From Stenotrophomonas sp. ASS1 (lineage in GTDB: Bacteria > Pseudomonadota > Gammaproteobacteria > Xanthomonadales > Xanthomonadaceae), in contig NZ_CP031167.1 of assembly GCF_004346925.1 (NCBI RefSeq), positions 3,616,001 through 3,680,000 on the forward strand: a stretch of DNA of 64,000 nt. Reading direction: 5' to 3'. A program made the translations under genes and the position numbers. Below the pieces are notes generated by a model, which worked only from the letters and a program-made list of their open reading frames with translations, did no database searches and was not told where the DNA came from. This document shows, in pieces, positions 9,108 to 18,047 of this stretch (its first letter is position 1; the number at the start of each line of letters is the position of its first letter).

Positions 9108-9235
9108 GGTGGTCTCCATGGCTGAGTAAGTGTCCTCAGGTTCTATCGCCCCGGATGTGATGCCTATGCAATAGATCCGAGAGATGTGAAAGCGACACTC
9201 AGTGTCAGAATTCGTTCAGATCCTGAAGCAAGGTT

Positions 9236-9290
9236 TTGTAGAGTCGAGCACGGCTCGACTCTACAAAGACCCATCCACGCATGCGTGGAC
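9236..9290. repeat. Two adjacent SMAG-like hairpins
   Basis: The first has arms TTGTAGAGTCGAG and CTCGACTCTACAA (9236-9266). The second has TCCACGC and GCGTGGA (9274-9289). They sit downstream of the 23-residue peptide gene and upstream of the OB-fold gene. Confidence 0.7.
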
Positions 9291-9307
9291 CTCGCGTTGG
9301 CGCGTGA

Positions 9308-9379
9308 TCAGAAGAAGATCGCGTACAGGATCAGCAGCGGAATCGGTACGCCCAACAACCAGAGCAGAATCATTTTCAT
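9308..9379 (-). CDS. Putative 23-residue membrane peptide
   Basis: The reading frame ATG to TGA encodes MKMILLWLLGVPIPLLILYA plus IFF. It is almost wholly hydrophobic with a central Pro-x-Pro, and would form a single membrane span. GGAGA lies seven bases before the ATG. It starts 27 nt after the stop of the 356-residue membrane protein gene on the same strand, so it is probably in the same transcript. It could act with that protein or alone; no function is claimed. The evidence is the ribosome site, the position and the composition, all of which are modest for such a short frame. Confidence 0.55.
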   Translation of the reverse strand: MKMILLWLLGVPIPLLILYAIFF

Positions 9380-9406
9380 GGCAGGTCTCCTTGCATGGAA
9401 CGGGGG

Positions 9407-10477
9407 TTACAGATCGCGGCGGCGGCCGCCCCAGGTGGCGCTGAGGCTGGCGAAGAACGCGCCGATCAGCAGCGTGATGAACAGCCACAGCGCGGCATAC
9501 GCTGCTGCCTTGCGGGCGTCGTCGGCGGCCTGCTTGGCAGTGTTCTTGGCCTTCTCCAGCGCAGCACGCATGCGCGTCTGCACATCGGTCACGCGCGCCT
9601 GCGCTTCGGCCTGACTCATGCCGGTCTCGCGCGCGATCAGCTGGGACAGGTACTGGGTGTCGGCCGGATCCAGGCCATCTCCCTGCAGACTGTTGACGAT
9701 GATGCGATTCACCTCGGCACGCACTTCACGGCGGTCAGCCACCGGGCCATTGCCTGGCATCGGACGCGGCGGTGCGGCCATGCGCGCGTCGCGCGGGCCG
9801 ACGCTTGCGACCGGCGGCGGCGGGGCCGCATTCGGATCCATCGGCGCACCCGGCGGAGGCGGCGTTGCAGGATCAGACGGCCCTGCGCTGGTGGCACTTC
9901 GGAACAGCGAGTCCACCCAGTAGTTGAGGTCGCCTTCCGGCGCAGCCGCGGCGGCGCTACCGGCGCTCGCGGCGGCAACGCCTGCCGTGGAGGCAGCGGC
10001 GCCTGCAGTGGCACCGGCCACTTTCGCGCCCGTGCCGAGTACGCCGCCGATGGCCGACGTGAGCAGACCGGCGGTGAGCAGCGTGGCCACCGCCCACGAC
10101 ACGAAGCCATGTGCGGTATCGCGGAAGTAGGCTTCATCGCCATGGATCTGCGTCCACTTGGTACGCAGGCGTCCTGCCAGATAGCCACCCAGACCCGAAG
10201 CCGCCAGCGCGGTGAAGGTGAGCCAGATGATGCTGGACCAACCGAAGGTTTCCTTGCTGACGCCTTCAAACGACCACGGCGACACCGAGGACAGCCCCAG
10301 GCCCACGCCGAGAATCAGCAGGATGAGGGACAACGCGGCGGCGGCGGCGGCACCGGCGAAGATTGCACCCCAGGACACGGCGCTTTCGCTTGGCGGGGCA
10401 ACGATGGGGGCGGCGACGACAGTGCCGACGTCAGGGCCGAGCGGGCCGCGCTCGGGTGGGTCGAATCGGGTACTCAT
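9407..10477 (-). CDS. Glycine/alanine-rich multi-pass membrane protein of unknown function
   Basis: A 356-residue protein. A proline-rich N-terminus (1-35) is followed by membrane spans at about 36-65, 78-105 and 128-165. Next comes a long low-complexity Ala/Gly/Pro region (about 150-240) and a helical region (about 250-325) rich in charged residues and RD/EA repeats. A final membrane span ends at FFASLSATWGG. The opening WGAIFAGAAAAAALSLILLI pattern is shared by uncharacterised proteobacterial proteins sometimes labelled PhnA-like; no phosphonate function follows from that. A 23-residue hydrophobic peptide lies directly behind it. Confidence 0.75.
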   Translation of the reverse strand: MSTRFDPPERGPLGPDVGTVVAAPIVAPPSESAVSWGAIFAGAAAAAALSLILLILGVGLGLSSVSPWSFEGVSKETFGWSSIIWLTFTALAASGLGGYLAGRLRTKWTQIHGDEAYFRDTAHGFVSWAVATLLTAGLLTSAIGGVLGTGAKVAGATAGAAASTAGVAAASAGSAAAAAPEGDLNYWVDSLFRSATSAGPSDPATPPPPGAPMDPNAAPPPPVASVGPRDARMAAPPRPMPGNGPVADRREVRAEVNRIIVNSLQGDGLDPADTQYLSQLIARETGMSQAEAQARVTDVQTRMRAALEKAKNTAKQAADDARKAAAYAALWLFITLLIGAFFASLSATWGGRRRDL

Positions 10478-10591
10478 GGGACGGACGCTCCGGATCAGAT
10501 GCTGCGGATGCAGCTGGCGTCCTGAGGCTGCGCGAGCGCTTGTGAAGCTGGCGAGACCCTTGAATCACGCGGTCTTGGCGCGGTGAAGAGC

Positions 10592-10757
10592 GTGCCAACC
10601 AAGGTTGGCACCTACCAAAAAGCGGGAACGCGGTAGATCCATGCCATGCGTGGATGGGGAAGCGTGCCAACCAAGGGCGAGGACAAAGTAGATCCACGCC
10701 ATGCGTGGATGATTTTTCACGAGTGTCGAAAGCGTGCCAACCAAGGTTGGCAGCTAC
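10592..10757. repeat. Cluster of four SMAG-like hairpins in a gene-free stretch
   Basis: The 345-bp gap between gltA and the membrane protein gene holds two GTGCCAACC/GGTTGGCA hairpins ending in CTACC (10592-10616, 10734-10757). It also holds two GTAG-ATCCAnGC-CAT-GCGTGGAT hairpins (10633-10655, 10688-10710). A further truncated GCGTGCCAACCAAGG lies at about 10661-10675. No coding frame is supported here. Confidence 0.75.
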
Positions 10758-10769
10758 CAGAGCCGAAGC

Positions 10770-10799
10770 AAAAAAAACGCCCCGCGGATGCGGGGCGTT
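10770..10799 (-). terminator. gltA: Intrinsic terminator of gltA
   Basis: The stem AACGCCCCGC/GCGGGGCGTT has a four-base loop and is followed on the minus strand by a run of T (AAAAAAA on the plus strand at 10771-10777). It lies 24 nt after the gltA stop codon. Confidence 0.85.
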
Positions 10800-10822
10800 C
10801 TCGGCACAACCTACGCGGGCGA

Positions 10823-12100
<1,278 letters not shown>

Positions 12101-12189
12101 TGTGTGCGCTCCTTCATGGGAAGGCGCCTGCCCAAGCGCATTGGTCAGGCACGTGAATGACGTCCTCGGCCTGTGCCGGGGATCACGCC

Positions 12190-12195
12190 ATTATC
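12190..12195 (-). promoter_or_regulatory. Possible -10 box for gltA
   Basis: On the minus strand TGTGCGATAATGG contains GATAAT with a TG-like extension. A good -35 hexamer at the right distance is not obvious, so this is only a candidate. The gap 12101-12340 holds no other recognisable feature. Confidence 0.3.
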
Positions 12196-12340
12196 GCACA
12201 GCAGCATTTGCCCGGCGCTAGACAGAAGTCGTATACGACAGGCGGCCAGACGCCGGCCGTTGAGCGGCCCGGATCGGCAAAAGCGTTGTCATCCGAACGC
12301 AGTGTTCCGTCCATCCAAACGCCCGTTGGGTAGGCGTTGG

Positions 12341-12373
12341 GGAAAAACAAACGGCCGCGCAGAGCGCGGCCGT
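12341..12373 (-). terminator. Intrinsic terminator of rpmE2
   Basis: Perfect ten-base arms ACGGCCGCGC and GCGCGGCCGT with an AGA loop (12351-12373) are followed on the minus strand by a T-rich tract (TTTGTTTTTCC). It lies 23 nt after the L31 stop codon. Confidence 0.8.
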
Positions 12374-12396
12374 CGGTTCGAAGCTGGATCGACAGA

Positions 12397-12639
12397 TCAG
12401 CGCGCGTAGCGCTTCTGGAACTTGTCGATACGGCCCGAGGTGTCGATGACCTTGTGCTTGCCCGTGTAGAACGGGTGCGAAGCAGAGGAAATTTCAACCT
12501 TGACCAGCGGGTATTCGTTGCCGTCTTCCCACTGGATGGTTTCCTTCGTCGCCATGGTCGAGCGGGTCAGGATCTTGAAATCGGAGGTGACGTCATGGAA
12601 GACGACGTCGCGGTAGTTCGGATGGATATCGGCCTTCAT
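12397..12639 (-). CDS. rpmE2: 50S ribosomal protein L31 type B
   Basis: An 80-residue protein beginning [16 protein letters not shown], with [20 protein letters not shown] near the C-terminus. It lacks the four zinc-binding cysteines of the primary L31, which marks it as the zinc-independent type B form. In many bacteria this paralogue replaces the zinc form under zinc limitation. No Zur site could be assigned upstream by eye, so zinc control is not claimed. Single gene with its own terminator. Confidence 0.95.
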   Translation of the reverse strand: MKADIHPNYRDVVFHDVTSDFKILTRSTMATKETIQWEDGNEYPLVKVEISSASHPFYTGKHKVIDTSGRIDKFQKRYAR

Positions 12640-12727
12640 GGGCTCACACCGTAAATGGGCTGGTGGTCAAGAGCGGCATTATAAGCACCGGTTGCCGCTC
12701 GGGGCAACCGGTGCGGGTCAACAGACT

Positions 12728-13666
12728 TCAGTCCGCGCCCAGGGCCTGGCGCACCAGGGCCTCGAAACGCTGCTGGTCGTAGGCCATCAGCAGATCGCAG
12801 TTGTCCGGCTGGCCGGTCTGGCGGTTCCAGTCGACGATGGTGGCGCCGCGGCTGAACGTACCGTTCAGCTCCACGTTCAGCGGCCGCGATTCGACCTGCA
12901 GCTGCCCTTCCGGGTTCAGCGCCCAGGCCATGGCGACCGCATCGGCGGTATACCAGCGGCCACCCTTGCTGTCCTCGGACAGGCCACGGGTCTTGCGCGA
13001 GATCAGCTCGTAGAAACGGGCGCGATCGGAATCAGCCTGCAGCCACTTTTCAGCATCCTGCAGCGGCAGGCCATGGGCGACGGTGGCCTCCCAGTCCGAC
13101 ACCAGCAGGTGCTTGAACGAAGTGAACACCACGTGCGCCGCTTCCGGATCGAACGCGATGTTGAATTCGGCCGCCGGGGTGATGTTGCCGTGGCAGGTGA
13201 CCGCACCGCCCATCACCACGATGCGCTTGATGCGCTCGGGAAGGGTCGGGTCCAGCTTCAGTGCCAGGGCCAGGTTGGTCAGCGGGCCAAGCATCACCAG
13301 CATCAGTTCACCGGCGTGCTCGTGCGACAGGCGCAGGATGGCCAGTGCGGCGTGCTCGGCTTCAGCCTGGCGGCTCGGCGGCGGCAGGTCCACGTCGCCG
13401 TAGCCGTCACGGCCATGCACGTGGGCGGCGTCAACGGAGGGATGCAGCAGGGGATCCGGGCTGCCGGCAAACACCGGTACGTCGGCGCGGCCGACGATGT
13501 CGCAGAGCTTGAGGGCGTTGCGGACGGTGTACTGCAGGCCGACATTGCCAGCGGCGATGGTCAGGGCGACCACGTCATGCCGTTCATCGGCAAAGGCCAT
13601 CAGCAGGGCCAGGGCGTCGTCCACACCGGGGTCGGTGTCGATCAACAGGGGGATCTTGTGGGTCAT
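12728..13666 (-). CDS. Nucleoside hydrolase (inosine-uridine preferring family)
   Basis: A 312-residue enzyme of the IunH/RihA group that splits ribonucleosides into base and ribose. The N-terminal DTDPGVDDALAL is the calcium-binding signature, and MGGAVTCHGNITPAAEFN together with the YTADAVAMAWALNP region provides further active-site residues. The ATG at 13666 is preferred; an upstream in-frame ATG would add 62 residues of unlike composition. The gene is divergent from the Fic gene across 225 bp. The exact substrate preference cannot be read from sequence. Confidence 0.92.
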   Translation of the reverse strand: MTHKIPLLIDTDPGVDDALALLMAFADERHDVVALTIAAGNVGLQYTVRNALKLCDIVGRADVPVFAGSPDPLLHPSVDAAHVHGRDGYGDVDLPPPSRQAEAEHAALAILRLSHEHAGELMLVMLGPLTNLALALKLDPTLPERIKRIVVMGGAVTCHGNITPAAEFNIAFDPEAAHVVFTSFKHLLVSDWEATVAHGLPLQDAEKWLQADSDRARFYELISRKTRGLSEDSKGGRWYTADAVAMAWALNPEGQLQVESRPLNVELNGTFSRGATIVDWNRQTGQPDNCDLLMAYDQQRFEALVRQALGAD

Positions 13667-13833
13667 CGTTGCCGTCTTCAGATCGGCAACGAAGTGTGGA
13701 CCGGGATGATGACCGTTGCAAGAGCGCCCTGTCCCAACGGCAAAGGTGTCGGGGAGAGGGTCGGATCCGTTGCCCGCCATTATCGGCCCGCCCAACCCAC
13801 TCACGAACATGAACAGATTTTGATTGGGCACGC

Positions 13834-13862
13834 TTGGAGCGCTCAACATCATTTGCTATAAA
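13834..13862 (+). promoter_or_regulatory. Predicted promoter of the Fic gene
   Basis: A -35-like TTGGAG (13834-13839), a 17-bp spacer and a -10-like TATAAA (13857-13862) place a start site near 13869, about 23 nt before the ATG. The -10 box lies inside a perfect palindrome. Confidence 0.55.
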
Positions 13863-13881
13863 AAATGATGCATTTTTTATA
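13857..13881. promoter_or_regulatory. Palindromic operator overlapping the Fic gene -10 box
   Basis: Perfect 11-bp arms TATAAAAAATG and CATTTTTTATA are separated by ATG. The left arm contains the predicted -10 hexamer, so a protein bound here would block transcription. The Fic protein has a winged-helix-like C-terminus, so autoregulation is a reasonable inference. Confidence 0.55.
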
Positions 13882-13891
13882 GAAAACGACC

Positions 13892-15220
13892 ATGAAGCTG
13901 CCCACACCAGCTCCCGATCTGGCAACCCTTACACGGAAGTACATCGAGACCCTCGGTACCATCCTGGACGCCCGGATCGGGCCCGAGGTGAACGGCGCCT
14001 ATGAGCACTGGGACAAGGTGCGCCACAGGATGCCACCGGCGGGCCTGAACGCGGAGCAGTGGTGGCTGGGCATCACGTGGACGCGCGCAGCATTGCTGAA
14101 GCCGCTACCGCTGTTGCTGGACAAGACGCAGCAACCCTTCAAGCTGGCACTTACCGATTCAATGCAGCGGCACCTGCACTACATTGATCGGGAGGCCGCA
14201 GGCTCGGTGAAGGGTGTGGATGCCGCCAGCGGCCAAGGACGGTTCCTGATCCGCTCGCTGATCGAGGAAGCGATGACCTCATCGCAGCTGGAGGGCGCCT
14301 CGACCACGCGGGCGGTGGCAAAGGAAATGCTGAGCACAGGCCGTGCGCCGCGCGACCAGTCCGAGCGCATGATCTACAACAACTACGTGGCAATGAACGT
14401 GATCCGCGAGCGCGGCATACGCCCGATCACTCCCGGCGAGATTCTGGAGCTGCACAGCATCCTCACCGACGGCACGCTGGAGCTGCCAACCGACAGCGGG
14501 CGTTTCAGAACCGCCGAAGACAACGTTGCGATCTTCGATCGCGGCTCACCACCTACGCTGCTGCACATCCCTCCTCCGGCCGAGGAAGTGCCCGCACGGA
14601 TCGAGCGGCTGTGCACGTTCATCAATGAGGAAAGCACACCGTTCATCCATCCTGTCGCCAAGGCCATCGCACTGCATTTCCAGATTGGCTATGACCATCC
14701 TTTCGTGGATGGCAATGGCCGTACGGCACGCGCACTGTTCTACTGGGCGATGATGAATGCCGGATATTGGATGACCGAGTACTTCTCCATTTCCAGCGTG
14801 TTGAAGAAGTCCCCAGGCAAGTACATGCGGGCCTACCTCTACACCGAAAGCGACAACCGGGATCTTGGCTACTTCGTGGCGCAACAACTGGAGGCGATTG
14901 AGCAATCGATCCAGGGTTTGCATGCCTACATCGCCAGGAAGCATGCGGAGGATCAGGCAGCGCGACGCGTGCTGCGAACCGCCCGGCTTGGCGGTGTGCC
15001 TCTCAATCATCGTCAGCGCGCGTTGCTGGCCAACGCGCTGAAGGATCCTGACCGGACCTACACCGTCGCCAGCCACCAGGCGGCACACACCATTACCTAT
15101 CCGACCGCGTTGAAGGATCTGAACGGATTGGTGGCTTCCGGGCTTGTCAGCAAAGAGCGCGTCGGGAAGGCCTCCGAGTATCTCGTGCTACCCGGTCTGT
15201 CGGAACGTTTGGCGCTGTAG
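13892..15220 (+). CDS. Fic-domain protein (class II, internally inhibited) with DNA-binding-like C-terminus
   Basis: A 442-residue protein. The Fic core motif HPFVDGNGRTAR (269-280) is complete, including catalytic His269 and the phosphate-binding Arg. An inhibitory helix motif SSQLEG (130-135) lies N-terminal to the core, which defines class II Fic proteins; its Glu134 would block productive ATP binding. Fic enzymes of this type usually transfer AMP to protein targets. The C-terminal 90 residues (RQRALLANALKDPDRTYTVA to LVSKERVGKASEYLVLPG) look like a winged helix. The gene has its own predicted promoter and palindromic operator. Its TAG stop is formed by the GTAG of a dispersed repeat. The target is unknown. 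Confidence 0.9.
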   Translation: MKLPTPAPDLATLTRKYIETLGTILDARIGPEVNGAYEHWDKVRHRMPPAGLNAEQWWLGITWTRAALLKPLPLLLDKTQQPFKLALTDSMQRHLHYIDREAAGSVKGVDAASGQGRFLIRSLIEEAMTSSQLEGASTTRAVAKEMLSTGRAPRDQSERMIYNNYVAMNVIRERGIRPITPGEILELHSILTDGTLELPTDSGRFRTAEDNVAIFDRGSPPTLLHIPPPAEEVPARIERLCTFINEESTPFIHPVAKAIALHFQIGYDHPFVDGNGRTARALFYWAMMNAGYWMTEYFSISSVLKKSPGKYMRAYLYTESDNRDLGYFVAQQLEAIEQSIQGLHAYIARKHAEDQAARRVLRTARLGGVPLNHRQRALLANALKDPDRTYTVASHQAAHTITYPTALKDLNGLVASGLVSKERVGKASEYLVLPGLSERLAL

Positions 15221-15357
15221 ATCTACGCCATGCGGGGATGACGGGAAGGTGATCGAAAGCGCTGTCTGTAGAGTCGAGCCATGCTCGACTCACGCGCGCG
15301 GCGCGCAGTAAATCCACGCCATGCGTGGATGTGTGGACCAGGGTCCACACCCACCAA
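15217..15357. repeat. Cluster of SMAG-like hairpins after the Fic gene
   Basis: Hairpins occur at 15217-15240 (imperfect GTAGATC type) and about 15268-15293 (GTAGAGTCGAGC type). Others are at about 15309-15331 (ATCCACGC-CAT-GCGTGGAT) and 15333-15352 (GTGTGGACC/GTCCACAC). The first GTAG supplies the Fic stop codon. The cluster fills the convergent gap between the Fic gene and recG. Confidence 0.7.
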
Positions 15358-15364
15358 TGCGGCA

Positions 15365-17476
15365 TTACGCCGAGGCGTAACGCACGGCGGTGCCGATCCA
15401 GCGTTGCACCACGCGATCGGCCAGCGCGGGTTGCTGGTCCAGCAGGCGCTCGGCCAGGTCATGCACGCCAGGCAGCAGGCCGGCATCGCGCGCGAGATCG
15501 GCGATGCGGAAACCGGCCAGGCCGGTCTGGCGGGTACCGAGCAGTTCACCGGGGCCACGCAGCTCCAGATCCTTCTCGGCGATGACGAACCCATCATTGG
15601 TTTCGCGCATGGTCTGCAGGCGCTCGCGCGCCATCTGCGAAAGCGGCGCCCGGTACAGCAGCACGCAACGCGATACCGCCGAACCACGACCGACGCGGCC
15701 GCGCAGCTGGTGCAGCTGGGCCAAGCCGAGGCGCTCGGCATTCTCGATCACCATCAGCGAGGCATTCGGTACGTCCACGCCCACTTCGATGACCGTGGTC
15801 GCCACCAGCAGGTCAATCTCACCGGCCTTGAACGCCACCATCGTCGCCAGCTTCTCGGCGGCTTTCAGACGGCCATGCACCAGCCCCACGCGCACGCCCG
15901 GCAGCAGCGCCTGCAGCGATTCGTAGGTGGCCTGCGCCGGGGTGGCGTCGAGCTCTTCGCTTTCCTCGATGAGCGTGCACACCCAGTACACCTGCCGCCC
16001 TTCCTGGCAGGCCAGCGCGATGCGCTCGATCAGCTCGGGACGACGATCGTTGTTGAGTGCCACGGTCTGCACCGGCGTGCGGCCCGGCGGCAGTTCGTCA
16101 ATGGCCGACACATCCAGATCCGCGTATTCGGACATCGCCAGCGTGCGTGGAATCGGCGTGGCAGTCATCACCAGCTGGTGCGGCACGCTGTTGCCGCCCG
16201 CGCCTTTGTCGCGCAGGGCCAGCCGCTGGTGCACGCCGAAGCGGTGCTGTTCGTCGACGATGGCCAGGGCCAGGTCCTGGAACACCACCGCCTCCTGCAT
16301 CAGCGCGTGGGTGCCGACCACCACCTGCGCTTCGCCGTTGGCGACCTGCTCCATCACCTTGGCGCGCGCCTTGCCGGTGACCTTGCCGGCCAGCCAGGCG
16401 ATACGCACGCCGAGCGGTTCCAGCCAGCCGCGCAGGTTGTTGAGATGCTGCTCGGCCAGCAGTTCGGTGGGCGCTGCCAATGCGACCTGCTTACCCTGCT
16501 CGACTGCCAGCATCGCGGCCAGTGCGGCGACCACGGTCTTGCCGGAGCCGACGTCGCCCTGCACAAGCCGCAGCATCGGGCTGGGTCGCGCGAGGTCCTC
16601 GCGGATCTGCTTGAACACGCGTGCCTGGGCGCCGGTCAGCGCGAACGGCAGCTGTTTCAGCAGCGCCTTGGCCAGCTTGCCGGGACCGGCCAGCGGCGGC
16701 GCATGGTGTGCCTGCAAGGCGATGCGCTGGCGACGCAGGCTGAGGTGGTGGGCCAGCAGCTCTTCCATCGCCAGGCGACGCTGCGCCGGGTGGGTGCCTG
16801 CTGCCAAGGCGGCCAGATCGGCATCCGGCGGCGGCCGGTGTACGGTCAGCAACGCGCTGCGCAGCGACGGCAGGCCGAGGCCATCCAGCCAGCCGCTGGG
16901 CAGCAGTTCCAGCGTGCTTTCCTCGGGCAGGCGATCCAAGGCCTGGCCGATCAGCTTGCGCATCGTCATCGGGCCAACGCCTTCGACGGTGGGATACACC
17001 GGGTCGAGGCGGTCGCCGAGTTCGGGATCGTCGTTGCGGCCCAGCACCTGGTAGCTGGGATGGACGATTTCCAGGCCGAGATGGCCGGGTTTGGGGGTGC
17101 CGAAGCAGCGCAGCCGGTTGCCGACCGCGAACTGGCCGACCTGCTGCTGGCGGAAATGAAAGAAGCGCAGCACCAGGGTGCCCTGCCCTTCATCCTCCAC
17201 GGCGACCTTCAGCATCGGCCGGTAGCGCATGCCGCGCTCGACCGCGACCACCCGCCCTTCCACCTGCGCCGGCACGCCGTTGCGCAGGTCTTCGATGCGG
17301 GTCAGCCGGGTCCGGTCTTCATAGCGCAGCGGCAGATGAAGCCAGAGATCCTGCAGGGTGGCCAGGCCACGCGCCTGCAGTTTGGCGGCCACGGCCGGAC
17401 CGACGCCGGCGAGCATCGCCAGGGATGCTTCGCCGGACGGTGACAGGACCGGGGTGACCGCCGCCTTGCGTGCCAC
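15365..17476 (-). CDS. recG: ATP-dependent DNA helicase RecG
   Basis: A 703-residue helicase that remodels stalled replication forks and Holliday junctions. The N-terminal wedge (OB-fold) domain occupies roughly residues 50-170. Walker A is GDVGSGKT (about 306-313) and the DEAD-box variant is DEQHRFG, followed by the superfamily 2 motifs TATPIPRTLAMS and QLRGRVGRG. The length fits the family. The start is GTG at 17476, eight bases downstream of the ridA stop. The ribosome site is weak, which suggests translational coupling. It forms an operon-like run with ridA and spoT upstream. Confidence 0.96.
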   Translation of the reverse strand: MARKAAVTPVLSPSGEASLAMLAGVGPAVAAKLQARGLATLQDLWLHLPLRYEDRTRLTRIEDLRNGVPAQVEGRVVAVERGMRYRPMLKVAVEDEGQGTLVLRFFHFRQQQVGQFAVGNRLRCFGTPKPGHLGLEIVHPSYQVLGRNDDPELGDRLDPVYPTVEGVGPMTMRKLIGQALDRLPEESTLELLPSGWLDGLGLPSLRSALLTVHRPPPDADLAALAAGTHPAQRRLAMEELLAHHLSLRRQRIALQAHHAPPLAGPGKLAKALLKQLPFALTGAQARVFKQIREDLARPSPMLRLVQGDVGSGKTVVAALAAMLAVEQGKQVALAAPTELLAEQHLNNLRGWLEPLGVRIAWLAGKVTGKARAKVMEQVANGEAQVVVGTHALMQEAVVFQDLALAIVDEQHRFGVHQRLALRDKGAGGNSVPHQLVMTATPIPRTLAMSEYADLDVSAIDELPPGRTPVQTVALNNDRRPELIERIALACQEGRQVYWVCTLIEESEELDATPAQATYESLQALLPGVRVGLVHGRLKAAEKLATMVAFKAGEIDLLVATTVIEVGVDVPNASLMVIENAERLGLAQLHQLRGRVGRGSAVSRCVLLYRAPLSQMARERLQTMRETNDGFVIAEKDLELRGPGELLGTRQTGLAGFRIADLARDAGLLPGVHDLAERLLDQQPALADRVVQRWIGTAVRYASA

Positions 17477-17483
17477 GTGGCGG

Positions 17484-17870
<387 letters not shown>

Positions 17871-17924
17871 GGGTCGCTCCGGTGCTTGGGGGAAAACAGA
17901 GCGGTGATTGTACCGGGTGGGGGC

Positions 17925-18044
17925 GCATCCACGCATGGCGTGGATCTACCGCGCCGCTTCGGTAGTGCCGGCCGCTGGCCGGCAAACCCATGAACGTCGG
18001 AAGCACCGCGAAGTTGCCGGCCAGCGGCCGGCACTATCGGGTTC
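17925..18044. repeat. SMAG-like repeats between spoT and ridA
   Basis: One GCATCCACGC/GCGTGGATCTACC hairpin is followed by an inverted pair of GTAGTGCCGGCCGC-TGGCCGGCA type repeats (about 17964-17982 and 18016-18040). They fill the gap of about 175 bp between the two genes. Confidence 0.7.
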
Positions 18045-18047
18045 GCA

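Noticed and set aside
12183..12497. 104-codon minus-strand frame overlapping rpmE2
   Set aside because: Out of frame with the ribosomal protein and without a ribosome site or family features.
15281..17443. 720-codon plus-strand frame opposite recG
   Set aside because: Antisense shadow of a RecG gene with all helicase motifs.
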